Source: Voacanga thouarsii
Lineage: Eukaryota; Streptophyta; Magnoliopsida; Gentianales; Apocynaceae
Direction of reading: 5' to 3'
Assembly: GCA_026120185.1 (NCBI GenBank)
Contig: JANUWF010002342.1
Location: 5,704,501 to 5,768,500, forward strand
Length of the DNA stretch: 64,000 bases
Numbering within the stretch: the stretch's first letter is position 1; every line of letters begins with the position of its first letter. The translations under genes and the position numbers were made by a program. The notes below the pieces were generated by a model. It had not been told where the DNA came from and did no database searches. It worked only from the letters and a program-made list of their open reading frames with translations. Of the stretch, positions 1-10,899 are shown one piece after another.

Positions 1-307
1 TCCAGTAAATAATTGATATGCCATTCCACAAAAGTTTATGTATTTTGTTCTTTCATAAAGCACTAGCACACACGGGATTCACTGAGTGATTCATCACTCA
101 CGCGTGTCTTTTATCTTACCTTTTGTGTGATCTAGAGCTAAATGGACCTATGGATAGAAGGACCATACCACGGTGTCAGTAGTATAGGTCTGGACGGCTT
201 CTCTTTTGATCATGTACTTTATTCTATTGTAAATAGAGATGACATGTATGAGATCCCCTGATATATGTATATGTGTGGCAATTAGTATGGGATATTGTTG
301 AGTATGG

Positions 308-367
<60 letters not shown>

Positions 368-443
368 CTATGTTATTTTCGTTATAAAGACCACTTATCT
401 GGTAAACTGGACAGGGCAACACCCGACGCTAAAATGCTTCTGT
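1..443 (+). repeat. 3' portion of the 5' LTR of gypsy X
   Basis: These bases align along their length with 12720-13120 in the 3' LTR of the same element. They share the block with GATCATGTACTTTATTCT, the TA run, and the terminal ATAAAGACC/GGCGACACCCG motif. The last 29 bp of this LTR are found at 4813-4841, because a G1 solo LTR inserted at 443/444 with duplication of TCTGT/TCTGC. Confidence 0.85.
312..364. repeat. (TA)n microsatellite in G2 LTR
   Basis: A pure AT/TA run of about 52 bp. The matching site in the 3' LTR (about 13034-13043) has only a few TA units, so the tract expanded after insertion. Confidence 0.95.
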
Positions 444-611
444 TGTGAAACCCCAGTTAAAACCAACCTTAGAGTGAGGGTTGGGATGCATATCATAATT
501 TATTGCATGTTTAAATATATTTTTAAATGATTTTCTATGCTTTGGATTTGAGTTTCATTGTCCCGAAGGCTTAGTTGTGAGTATTGCTTGAGAAGGGCAA
601 AATAGTAATTT

Positions 612-806
612 TTGCTTGAGGTGGAAAAAGGGAGACAACTTGAGGATTGAATAAGAAAATATTTTTTTTTTGAGGGAAAATAAGAATAAGAGTTGTTATG
701 GTTTAGTGGTTAGAGCCTTAGAATTAATTCTTGAGGTCTCGGGTTCAAATTCTATCATAGGAGCTTTAGCTTGTTTTTTTTTTTTTTTTTTTTTTTTTGC
801 TTGGGA
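612..806 (+). mobile_element. tRNA-derived SINE-like insertion (or tRNA pseudogene)
   Basis: Bases 694-712 resemble a pol III A box (TGGTTTAGTGGTTAGAG) and can form a D-arm with GGTT pairing to AGCC. About 44 bases later, GGTTCAAATTC matches a B box. The T-stem does not pair well, so this is not a functional tRNA. A run of about 25 T follows (774-798). TTTTGCTTGAGG before and TTTGCTTGGGA after may be a target duplication. The corresponding part of the other G1 LTR (near 48.9-49.0 kb) lacks it, which supports an insertion. Confidence 0.4.
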
Positions 807-2412
807 AGTATCATTTTCGGCCTTAGTGGTGTTTGGAGTAGGGTAGAGATGTTTTCCTATGAGAGGCATGATAGGAGTCTTCAAATCCTACTCATTTGTT
901 CTACACAAAATTCCTAAGAGGAATTCATTTCCTCTTGATCCTTAATTTTCATATTTCTCAATTCATTAATTTGTTCAAATTGTTCTAGCCAATTTCTTTC
1001 CAGAAATTCCAGTGAAGTGTTGTGGCTTTGTAGAATCAAAATGTCTTAGTGGAAGACATTTTATGGTCTGAAAATGTGGAGGAGATGTGAAAGATTCCAA
1101 AGGGATAAATCCCTTTAGTGAACTTTCTAAAAATTCATTCTAGCTAGGTTCATCTTCCTTCTTGGAATGAACTGAAATTTTTCAGCTTCTTGTGCCTTCA
1201 AGTTGTCAAAACTCTTAGCTAATATTCCCTCCTAAATGCTGCCAGAAAAATGGCCTTTTGGATCAGCTTGCATCCTGAGTTTCTCTGACCATTTTCGGAC
1301 AGCACAAAGTTGGTACAAAACTAGAAAAATCCCTGGGCAAATCGCAGCTTTGGAGGTCCGAAACCAAGCTGTTTTCTTCTAGTTTTTGTTCAGCACCTTA
1401 GCCATGTTTTTCTTCCATGAAGAAGGCTGGAAACCAGCCTTGAAAACCCCTGAAACTCCTCTTCAAAACCTTTGCAAATCAGCTGGAAAGATGGCAGCTA
1501 AAACTGCCCAGAAAAAAAATTCCAGCCTTGCAAAAAATACTGTGCAGTAGTTTTTCCAGCTTTGTTTCCTAATTCTCTCCTAGCCGAAACTCCATCCTTT
1601 TTCTACACAAACCACCCTTAAACCTCCATTAACTGAACTCCATTATCCTACCTAAGTTCTGCACGAAAAATCCAGTCATGGCTGCCAGAAAATCTCTCCA
1701 ACAAATCTCTGTAATCATGCTTGATTAGTTACCAAAATTATAGTGTTACCAAAATTCCAGCCACCATAATTTAGCAACCTTCCATAAAATGTTCCTCAAA
1801 CAACCAGACTTATTCCTCACCATTTCACTCCATCTTTTCGGCCACCATTACCCCTCTTCAATCAGCTTTCATCCAGCAGAAACACTGCACAGAAATTCGG
1901 CCATGGTAGACTTCCAAAAGCTCTCCAAGAATCGAAGATATTCTTGAATATTTAGTTTCCAAATTTGCTTCTCAAAAATATTCTTCAAAGATTCCAACAA
2001 AAAGCCTTTCCTTTTCTCTTCCAAATCAGAGTATCACCTTCCTAAACCCTACAAAAATTTCGGCCAGCCCTAATCTCTTCAGAATTTCGGCAGCCTCCAT
2101 CCAAAAACTCTCTATTTCCTTTAACCTTCAAGAACACACAACACACCAAGAACACCTACTTTTTCCTTTCACCTAATACCTATCCAAATCACTTCAAACT
2201 ACTTCTAAAAACTCCATAATTCATCTACTCACTGCCGTGAGTCCATCAACACCATTCTTAACATCAAACTCCAAAATCCAACTTGCTAGTTTGGATAAAA
2301 ACCAGAAATTTTGTGAAGGCTCAAGAATAGCATCAAGGTAGGTTTGTTCTAACAACTCCATCTTCTCTAATCGTGATCTATAATGAATATATATATGAAT
2401 AAACCCACTAAT

Positions 2413-2413
<1 letters not shown>

Positions 2414-2451
<38 letters not shown>
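2414..2451. repeat. (CT)n microsatellite in G1 solo LTR
   Basis: An uninterrupted TC run of about 37 bp, downstream of the presumed transcription start region of the LTR. Confidence 0.95.
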
Positions 2452-2454
<3 letters not shown>

Positions 2455-4812
2455 GCCGGATGGTTTCTTCCCCAATGGTCATGCTTCCTTCACCTTCTTT
2501 GGTCGGATTTAGACATCTAGGAGTTGAGACTTATTCAAAACTCCTTCAAGGGAATTCATCAAGCAAGTAAGCTTTCTTTTAACCCTTCTTTTAATTCTAG
2601 ATTCATGTCTCTAGGACGATGTTGATAGAAGGTGGATTGTGGATAGGATTTGAGTATGTATTATTGATATTGAAGCATGAATATATATATGAATATGAAG
2701 GAGATGGGATTTATGCATGGATGAATTATCTTAGTTGATCGTATGAGTATTTGAGGTTTAATGCATGCCTCCATGATTAAGTATGCTAGAGATTATGCCA
2801 CCTTTGGTGAATAGGATTTATATTCATGTTGGATTGTTGAAGCCATGATCATATTTATGCTAGTAGGGGTTAGATCATGTCTTGATAAATTGATATCTAT
2901 GCTTGTATGCATAATTTGGATGATTTGATGAATTGAAGGATTGTATATGTTCATGATTGTGAATAGCCATGGAAATATGATCATGATCTAGTTATTCCTA
3001 AGCTAATTTTTATTTCATGAATAAAATATTTAATAATATGATTTTGCTAGTAATTTCGAAAAAACCCTAGGAAGGGTGGATTTGGATTATTATATATATA
3101 AAGGATATTTTAGTCAAATAAATAATAGTTTTGATAGAAAAATAAAATATATCGATATTATATAAAAATAATAAAATCAACTAAAGCATTTTTTTTGTGG
3201 AAATAATCATAATTAGTAAAATGCTTGTTATTAAAATTTAATTATTATCTTTTAATCAAAACCTATTAAAACTTATTTATTATTTTTCAAGCAAGGCTAA
3301 TTAAAATTCATTTTCAACTAACTTTAGTTATCAATTATTTTCTAACAGCTAAATTATTAATAAATCATTATTTTTCCTAAAAACCACCTAAGACTCTTCA
3401 TCAAATAAACTCTAAATTTTCTTAGCAATATTTAAACATTTAACTTATTAGTACTTATTTCCTAAAACATTAATTATTTTAAATATCAAATTATCCTTAG
3501 CTTATAAACCTATTTATTTATTGTTTGGCCTTAAAGCTTGGGACACTAGAATCATGATAGTAGTAAGTTGAGTTGTTTAAATTGAGAAAGTGAATTTTGG
3601 CTTGACTTTGATTGTGGTTTGTATTTGCCCATGCGAGGTTAGGTCAGCAGTTGGAGACCTTTTTCTTGTGAGCAAAAATCAGGTAAGCTCCTGCATAAAA
3701 CCTAATTAATGAAAAGTGTTTAATTATGGCAAGCCAAATGTAGAGTGCATGGACACTCATCTTTGTAAAGGCAATTGAGGATTGTCTCCTGTCTTATTTC
3801 CGTCAAACAAATTATTTGAAAATCAATAAGCAGATTTATTCAAACTCAAAACTCTTTCTAAAACTGATTTTGACAAAGATTTTGGAAACCCTTAATTGAC
3901 ATGTTCAAGTGGAACTATGTTTTGTTCATTTTTTTTCCCAAGTGGGATATGTTACGTTGAGTACTCAATAAGGGTGGACTACTGGGCTAGTCTTTGAGGG
4001 GTTAAGGTAAGTCTCTCAGTAGGTGGCCACCTCTGAGCGGTGAGACTTTCCCGGATAAGACGACAGTCCAATAAGTCGTGCCGGTCCGAGCTAGCAGTGT
4101 TCTTTTTCAGTCAAGTGACTGTGTTTTTTCCGGAATGGACACTCGGTTGTTGTTTGGGTATAGAAAATGAGGAATATCTTGTCCAGTAGGCCGATCACCT
4201 ACTTTGTCAGTCTGCACAAAGTGTGGCATTCTAACCGGTGGTATACACAAAGTGTGGCATGCTGACCATCCGGTTATGGGGCCCAACGTGTGGTAACCCG
4301 TAATCCTTTCTTTTGAGTGGTTGATTTTATAAATTATGTATGACTGGAAATTCCAAAACACCACTTTTGTTTTTTACTGATGTTTATTGCTTGCCAGTGA
4401 TCTCTTATAAAGAATTTTATACTTTGCATTCACAAACTGTTTTCACTAAACACCCAAAACACACACGGACTTACTAAGATTTCTGTCTTAACACCATTTT
4501 ACTATGATTTCAAGTCGATCCTACTGTGGGGATGAGTAGCTAGATTATACCTGCTTTGGAAGATTTTCTGATGATTTATTTTTGTGTAATGTTTTGGGGA
4601 GATGAGAGTGGATAAATTTTATTACGGATTTGTTTTTGGTATTTTGGGATTTATTCTTGGATTGATATTTATTTTAGGATGTAATAAATTTTAAGTTCAA
4701 GTATCATGTATATTCCGCTATTTCATTTGTGTGACCTAGTTATAAAGACCCCTTATCCTTTGGACGGGGCGACATCCCCGGCCCTGGCGGGCCTAGGTAG
4801 CGGGGTGTTACA

Positions 4813-4841
4813 TCTGCTGTTGTCTTAGTAGGGGTGTTACA
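4813..4841 (+). repeat. Terminal 29 bp of the 5' LTR of gypsy X
   Basis: The sequence ends GGGGTGTTACA and matches the terminus of the 3' LTR at 13118-13148 (TTGTTGTCTTTAGTAAAGG then TGTTACA). It is cut off from the rest of its LTR by the G1 solo LTR. Confidence 0.8.
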
Positions 4842-4843
4842 AT

Positions 4844-4854
4844 TGGTATCAGAG
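4844..4854 (+). other. Primer binding site of gypsy X
   Basis: TGGTATCAGAG, complementary to the 3' end of plant initiator-methionine tRNA, starts two bases after the LTR terminus. This is where reverse transcription of the element would begin. Confidence 0.9.
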
Positions 4855-4916
4855 TGTAGTTTTATAAAACTGTGGTATCGTCATAGAAATTGATAAAACT
4901 CTTTTATTATGTAGGT

Positions 4917-5585
4917 ATGGCAGATAAGAGTGATAAGGGCAAGCGCCCAATGGACGAGTGCAGTGGTGAAGGGAAGAAAGAGACAGGTGAGAGCTCGGGT
5001 GTGAAGAAATCTGGAAAGATTCAAATGATCTACCGAGCAGGTATGCTAGGATATTTTCTTGTGACAGGACCTGGTCCTGGCCACCGTCATGCACCCCATC
5101 TCGCCGGGAGCTTGTTCGATCCAGCGGTAGTCGTTATTACTCCATTTGCGCGAGACCTTGGTGTGGAGAGGATACCTATCCCCGAGTGGATACTGTTGCC
5201 ACATGAGGGGATAGGTGGCGACTTTGATGAGATTGAGGGTGATGTTGAGTCACACCATCAAGATGGTGATAATGATGAGGATAGTATCCCCGATGGTGCA
5301 ATATTGTCTGAGGATGATAATGAGGCATTTGGTGGGGACGTATTGGGTGTACTTGAGGAGGAGATGACGAGTTTGGAGGTTGTTGATGCGGGAGATGATC
5401 AGGAGGTACCTAAGGTGGAGCTACCTATGGTTGTGGAGCCCGAGGAGGAGTTAGAGATAGACCCAGAGCTATTAGCTTAGTTATACTCAGATGCAGATAG
5501 AGATGAGGATGTTGATGCAGTGGAGTCTTACACAGTTTCTTCTGATTCAAGACCTCCCGTCTCAGATAGTGATGATGACGAGTAG
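4917..5585 (+). pseudogene. Acidic pre-gag ORF of gypsy X (unknown function)
   Basis: I do not recognise a known domain. The reading frame starts at the ATG 63 bp after the primer site and runs 223 codons, broken only by one TAG at 5478. I prefer this ATG (MADKSD...) to the one at 4890 because element C also starts with MA-S/D at the same place. Residues 1-45 are basic and polar (K/S/G-rich). Residues 45-105 form a Gly/Pro/hydrophobic core (GPGPGHRHAPHLAGSLFD, then IPIPEWILLPHEG). From there to the end the protein is extremely acidic and closes with PPVSDSDDDE. The counterpart in element C ends PPVSDSSNDE. The ORF lies between LTR and gag, where plant Ty3/gypsy elements sometimes carry extra ORFs. 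Possible roles such as a nucleosome-binding acidic tail or gag accessory are speculation. Confidence 0.6.
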
Positions 5586-5791
5586 GACGATAAGATATAG
5601 ATATAGATAGTAGGATATGTACAGTTTGACTGGTGTATATGACTGTGCGCTCGGCACATAAATTTTGTATTGACTTTGTAATAAATGAGAATGAATATAT
5701 GATATGTTTTTCTATGTGCACCGTGCCCATTTTTATGATTTCTTTTGAGCTATTACATTATTATATTGGTAAAATCTTATAAACTGTATAG

Positions 5792-6240
5792 ATGCCTCCT
5801 AAGCGAACTACTCGAAATAACCCTAAACCGATGGTGGACGAGCCGCAAATGAAAGGTCCCCGCCTTGTAAATTTGGACCACCCTATGTTCCAGACCTTCC
5901 AAAATATGACTGATACTATCCAACAGTTGTCTAAGACTATTACTAAAGTCAATGAGAATATAAGCAGGAAAGATCGAAATGGATTTTGGGGTATGAGTCA
6001 GAAAATGCCTGGAGTGCCCCAATGGTAGAAAAAAGGGAAGATGCAAATAAGGGGAGGCCCGACTAGAGGATAACTCCTCTTTAAATGCTTTAATTATGGA
6101 GAGGTAGGGCACAAAAGTTTCTACTGCCCTCACCATCGAAGAATAGGAGGATGTAGTCGACGGGGAAGAAATAATCAAGGATAGAAGTCAGGACTAGGAA
6201 AAAGGAACTCAGAACAGGCTTTTATCTCTAGAGCTGGACC
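5792..6240 (+). pseudogene. gag: gag remnant of gypsy X
   Basis: Gag would form the virus-like particle. The start (MPPKRTTRNNPK) and the next 70 codons are intact and include a helical stretch (FQNMTDTIQQLSKTI). The frame then hits a stop at 6026. A zinc knuckle follows at 6086-6127 with the spacing C-x2-Y-x4-H-x4-C; the second Cys has become Tyr, so zinc binding is lost. The whole central capsid region is missing compared with element B, where the DWTWRRFVEVF part of gag is still visible, so this gag is internally deleted as well as interrupted by stops. It begins 207 bp after the acidic ORF. Confidence 0.75.
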
Positions 6241-6299
6241 CATCAAAACCCCAAATGAATGCTCAGGTAGTGGCATTAGAGAAGATGGACAAATAGGCT

Positions 6300-6742
6300 G
6301 CAATGATGGAAGGACGCTCTTTATTTTTTATCATAATGCTAAAGTATTGGTAGATCCCAGTTCTATGCATTCTTTTGTTGCCAATTCATTCCTTGATTCT
6401 ATGGGAATAAAAGAGGAAGAAACTTCATATGAAATGATTGTCAGTACCCTATTGGGAAAGTAAATGAATAGTGAAAAAATACATAGGAATTGTAAGATCT
6501 TGGCAGGAGATGAAATATTAGAAAGAGATTTGATATATTTTCCCACAAAGGATTATGATGCTATCTGGGGCATGGATTGGCTATCTCAGCATCATGCCCA
6601 AGCTGACTGTAGACATAAAGTAGTACATTTTCGTCGGCCTGGAAGACCTATATTGGAATTTGTACGTAAGGCTAGTAAGAAAAGTAATGCTTTTATATTG
6701 AGACTCAAGGCCCGAAAGATGATTAGGAAAGAGTGCACATAA
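6300..6742 (+). pseudogene. Aspartic protease region of gypsy X
   Basis: The segment KVLVDPSSMHSFV (near 6343-6381) matches the retroviral-type aspartic protease active site, in which family members have D-S-G. Here the Asp is kept but Ser-Gly has become Pro-Ser, so it should be inactive. Downstream, DYDAIWGMDWLSQHHA (near 6553-6600) is the conserved stretch ending the protease fold in plant gypsy polyproteins, followed by a linker to RT. A stop at 6462-6464 (GGAAAGTAAATG) separates the two parts. Confidence 0.75.
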
Positions 6743-6779
6743 TACTTGGTTTATGTAATTAATAAGCCAGGAGAGGTTA

Positions 6780-7730
6780 AGAAGTCTGAAGATGTTCCTA
6801 TTGTGAATGAATATTTAGATATTTTTTTCAGCAGAATTGAAGGAATTGCCACCAGAGAGAGAAGTAGAGTTTTTCATTGATCTAGTGCCATCGGCAGGGC
6901 CAATTTCAAGGAGTCCTTATAGAATAGCACCCACAAAATTATAGGAGCTTAAGAAATAACTACAGGAATTAATGGAGCAAGGGTTCATTTGGCTAAGTGC
7001 TTCACCATGGGGAACCACCTATATTGTTTGTTAAGAATAAAGATAGGTTATTGCGGATGTGTATAGATTATCAAGGGTTGAATGCACTGATGGCAAAGAA
7101 TAAATATCCATTGCCCACGATTGATGAATTATTTGATCAATTACGGAGAGCAAGATGATTATCAAAGTTAGACATGAGGCAAGGATATTACTAGGTTCGA
7201 ATTCAGAAAAGAGATATACCGAAAACTGCATTCAAAACTTGATATGGGCATTTTGAGTTTGTGGTGATGCCCTTTGGTGTTACTAATGCCCCTGCTGTTT
7301 GTGGACTTGATACACCAAATATTCCAACCATTCTTAGATAATTTTATGGTTATATTCATAGATGGCATTCTGGAATACTCCAAAGATCTCCAAGAACATG
7401 AACAGCGCCTTCAGAAAGTCTTGGAAAAGTTAAGAGAGGCTAAATTGTATGCAAAATTTAGTAAATGTGAGTTTTGGCTACAGGAAGTAGCATTCTCGGA
7501 ACATGTAATATCCAAAGCCGGAATTATAGTAAACCCTGCAAAAGTTAAAGTAATGACAAATTGGAAATGTCCCGAGACTCTAACTAAAATAAGAAGTTTC
7601 TTGAGATTAGCAAGATATTATCAGAGGTTTATTGAGGGATTTTCTAATATAGCGTCACCTTTCACTCAACTCACCCAAAAGAAAGTTCCTTATTTTTGGA
7701 CCGAGAAGTGTGAGAAAAGTTCTTAGGGAC
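6780..7730 (+). pseudogene. Reverse transcriptase domain of gypsy X
   Basis: Recognisable RT blocks in order: [27 protein letters not shown] (about 6858-6941), [43 protein letters not shown] (about 7054-7145), SKLDMRQGYY, YGHFEFVVMPFGVTNAPA, IFIDGILEYSKDLQEHEQRLQKVLE, and LYAKFSKCEFWLQEVAF. The catalytic motif is normally FIDD; here it reads FIDG, so one catalytic Asp is lost. Stops interrupt it at 6942, 6957, 7156, 7192 and 7724, and there are frame changes near 7020 and 7290. Several of the stops stand where family members have Gln. Confidence 0.88.
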
Positions 7731-8191
7731 TAAAGAAGAGGTTAAGCTCTACTCTTATCATAACATTGCCAATGATGGACAAACCTTTTGAGGAGTACAT
7801 GGATGTGTCAAATGAAGGATTGAGAGGAGTATTAATGCAGGAGAGAAATATGATAGCATATATATTTAGGAAATGTAAACCACATAAGGAAAATCACCTT
7901 ACATATGATTTGGAGTTAGTTGCTACTGTATTTGCCTTTAAGGAGTGGAGACATTATTTGTGTGGGGCTGAGTTAGAAATCTTCACCAACCACAAAAGTT
8001 TGAAGTATATTTTTACTCAAAATGATTTGAACATGAGGCAAAGTCGATGGATGGAATTTTTGGAAGAATTTCAATGTCCAGTTAAATATCATCCTGGAAA
8101 AGCAAACATAATAGAAGACGCCCTTAGTAGGAAGGTGAACTTATCGGCTCTTCAGATGTTACGAATCCTAGAACTAGAATCGTTGCAGTAG
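7731..8191 (+). pseudogene. RNase H domain of gypsy X
   Basis: The domain follows RT directly. YMDVSNEGLRGVLMQ matches the first catalytic block (Asp kept). HLTYDLELVATVFAFKEWRHYL contains the conserved Glu. IFTNHKSLKYIFTQ corresponds to the usual T-D-H-K-S-L block with the catalytic Asp changed to Asn. NMRQSRWMEFLEEF and HPGKANIIEDALSR close the domain and keep the final Asp. The frame is open from 7766 to the stop at 8189, so this is the best-preserved piece of pol here, but the Asn change should abolish activity. Confidence 0.88.
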
Positions 8192-9288
8192 ATGGAGTAA
8201 TAAGGCTGAGTAATATTTCTAATCAACCTACTTTCCTATAACAGTTAAAGGAAAAACAAGATAAAGATGAAGAGTTGTAAAAGTTGGTGCAAAAAGGGGG
8301 CAAAGAAAGAAGGAGATGAGTTTCGAAAGGATAATTATGGAATTATTTATTACTGAGATCGGTGTTATATCCTGAAACAATCTATGATAAGACAACATGT
8401 TTTAACGGAGGCACCTTGGAGTAAGTATACCATCCCTCCAGGAGCCGTAAAGATGTATCAAAACCTAAAACGACATTGTTGGTGTAATGGTATGAAGAAG
8501 GACAATTCAGACTTTGTAGCTCAATGCTTAATTTGTCAATAAGTGAAAGCTTATCAACAACGGCCTAGAAGGTTATTGCAGCCGTTACCTACTCTATCGT
8601 GGAAATGGGATGAAATTACTATAAATTTTATTATAAGATTGCCCATGGTAGTTGGATAGTGAGATACTATATGGGTGATAGTGGATCGACCGACTAAGTC
8701 AGCTCATTTCATTCCAATCAACCAACGGGATTCTTTAGAAAAGTTAAGCTAAATCTATATGGAGGAAATAATCAGACTTCATGGAGTACCCTCTAGTATT
8801 ATGTCAGATCGAGATCCTAGATTTACTTTGAAGTTTTGGACTAAATTATAGGAGAAATACGGGACGACATTAAAATTCAATACACCAACGCACCCACAAA
8901 CAGATGGACAGACTGACGAGTGATTAGGATTTTGGAAGATATGTTGCGGGCTTGCTCTTTAGATTTTGGAACTAAGTGGATTGATAATTTAGTGTATGCA
9001 GAATTTGCATACAACAATAGTTATCAATCAACTATCGGAATGGCTCCATTTAAAGCTTTATATAGAAGGAAATATCAGTCCCCGTTGTATTGGGAATGTT
9101 TAGGACGGAGAACAGGTGAATAGGAAGCTTTTGATCTCGAAAGGGTTCGACAGGCTGTGGAAATGATCAAAACCAAGTTGGAGGTAGTGCAAAGTAGATA
9201 GAAAAGTTATGCAGATTGACGTAGGAGAGATTTGGAATTTATTGAAGGAGATCATATACTCTTGAAATTGACTCCACATCGACAATTA
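8192..9288 (+). pseudogene. Integrase domain of gypsy X
   Basis: The zinc-binding region is visible as GAVKMYQNLKRHCW (near 8441-8482) and FVAQCLICQ (near 8514-8540); the first His of the HHCC set is gone (IPPG instead of IHPG). In the catalytic core WDEITINFIIRLP replaces the expected Asp by Asn, [17 protein letters not shown] keeps the second Asp, and HPQTDGQT precedes a frameshift where the Glu should be. FAYNNSYQSTIGMAPF and RRRDLEFIEGDHILLKL (near 9221-9273) are the C-terminal blocks. The remaining C-terminus, including any chromodomain, is missing: the sequence passes directly into LTR. Confidence 0.85.
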
Positions 9289-10057
9289 GGAACCTAGATG
9301 TAATTATTGAATTTGTTCTACCCATACCCTAAATCTTCATAAGGCTACTATTATTAATAAAATAAGAATTTGAGGGTACGCTTTGAAGTGAAATTGATCA
9401 GTGCGATGAAAAACATGTTTTGGTGTGAATTATGCTATCCGGGTCACCAAGGGCATTTTTAGCATTTTGACCACGCCTGCAACTTTAACCCCAAATTTGA
9501 TCAAATTGAGAATGAATAGAAGAATTTAAGTATTACCAATAGATTTAGTGAAAATTTTGGAGTAGAATGGTGAAATAAAAAAAAAAAAAATCATTTCGGA
9601 CCCGATTTTAGTCATTTCTGAGAAAAATAGAAAATCGTGTTTAAAAATAGTGCGTGTGGCATTTTGTAATTGGTAGCCCATGAACATGTGTCATCTTAAG
9701 ATAGGTTGCAAGAAGATTTCATGCAAGACACATGGAATTAAAGGATTTCAAAATAAATGAAGAATGATGTGTAAATTTTGTGATTGGAACACATCATTTG
9801 TGGGCCCTTTAATTACGGTCTTGTGAAATGTGATTGGCCAATACTTGGATGATGAGAAGGTGGATGAATGGCTACAAAATGGCCAAGAAACTAATAGCCA
9901 TGCCAGAAGAAATGAAGGGAAATTTTTGAGGAGGAAAAATTGGTGGTTGGTATGTAATTATTTTATTGGAACACACCTAAGCATAACCACCATACAAGTA
10001 CTTAAACAAATTTTTACTTAGCCAGATATTTGATGAGAATGGCTGTGGAAAGGCTGT

Positions 10058-10064
10058 TATATAG
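10058..10064 (+). promoter_or_regulatory. Putative TATA box in the 3' LTR of X
   Basis: TATATAG lies about 100 bp upstream of the stretch TGTGTGTTCTTGGTGTTCC, which is similar to TGTTCTTGGTGTTCTTGA in the solo G2 LTR at about 52850. This is consistent with a U3/R boundary, but no start site can be mapped from sequence alone. Confidence 0.4.
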
Positions 10065-10899
10065 CCAAAAAATTTCGACAGCCTTAAGAGGAGAGAAATA
10101 AACGAAAACAAATCATGAGAAAATAGCAAAAAGAACGAAAAATGTAGCTAGTGTGTGTTCTTGGTGTTCCATATGAAGTTTTGAGAGGTTCTTGGAGAAA
10201 AATCACTTCAAATAGCCTCAAATACAAGGTAAAAACCTTGTTAGGGTTAAAGTTGTTGTTGGGTGAATGATGATTATGTTTATATGAATTTTAACATGAA
10301 AACATGATTTTCATGTCTTGATTTTGGATCAAAGCTAGGGTTTGTGAACTTTTGTGTATGAACCTTGTATATGCTTGTATATGTGTCGGATACCTAAGGG
10401 TTTTTGAATGATGTTTTATGTGAGGAAGAACTGAATATTTATGGAAGCTTGAAGGGTTACATTCGGTTGAGGAGATGATGACCAAAGTAGACTAAAAATG
10501 GAATTTACTTGGTTGGAAAAATGGATTATACTAGCTTGTGATTAGAAAAGATGAATTTGTGTTGAATAAGTGTGATTCTTGTGAGCTATTGGAATTTTAA
10601 AATCATATAATTAAAGATGATTTGAAGGAAAATTGAATAAATTAATGGTTCCAATGTGTTAAAGGATAAAGAAAAACAAAATAAAGCATGAATAGTGGAA
10701 TTGAGGCAAAACTACTGAGGCTATTTTTGCCCTATAGTGTGTCATAGGAGCCAAGACTCTAAAAATGGCCAATGCAGAATTAAAGTTTAGAATCTTATGG
10801 TCGTTTTTGTATATCATAGAGCTAAATCGGAGTTATGGATTGAAAGTTATGTGCAAAACAAAATCATGTGTTAAGGAGTGAAATTCCAGAAAAATAAGT

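Larger units (their letters stand above)
444..4812 (+). mobile_element. Solo LTR of gypsy family G1
   Basis: A 4369-bp LTR begins TGTGAAACCCC and ends CGGGGTGTTACA, so its ends form near-inverted repeats (TG...CA). It is flanked by a 5-bp target duplication, TCTGT (439-443) and TCTGC (4813-4817), with one C/T difference. No internal region of its own follows: the next bases are the last 29 bp of the G2 LTR of X, then the primer site of X. Its right end matches the reverse complement of the LTR of element B (34003 onward), including GTAATAAATTTTAAGTT and CCTAGTTATAAAGACC. The leader-like stretch near 2020-2200 and the CT microsatellite probably belong to its transcribed part. No ORF of interest is present. 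Confidence 0.85.

Noticed and set aside
273..530. 85-codon frame with a long Ile-Tyr repeat
   Set aside because: It is produced by translation of the TA microsatellite in the LTR.
5425..6178. Minus-strand frames of 101 and 133 codons opposite gag and the acidic ORF
   Set aside because: They are antisense shadows of the plus-strand reading frames, with no known motifs.
444..9288. Pairing of the LTR 444-4812 with the internal region of X as one element
   Set aside because: The 3' LTR of X belongs to a different family, and 29 bp of the true LTR end remain between 4812 and the primer site; a TCTGT/TCTGC duplication flanks the solo LTR.
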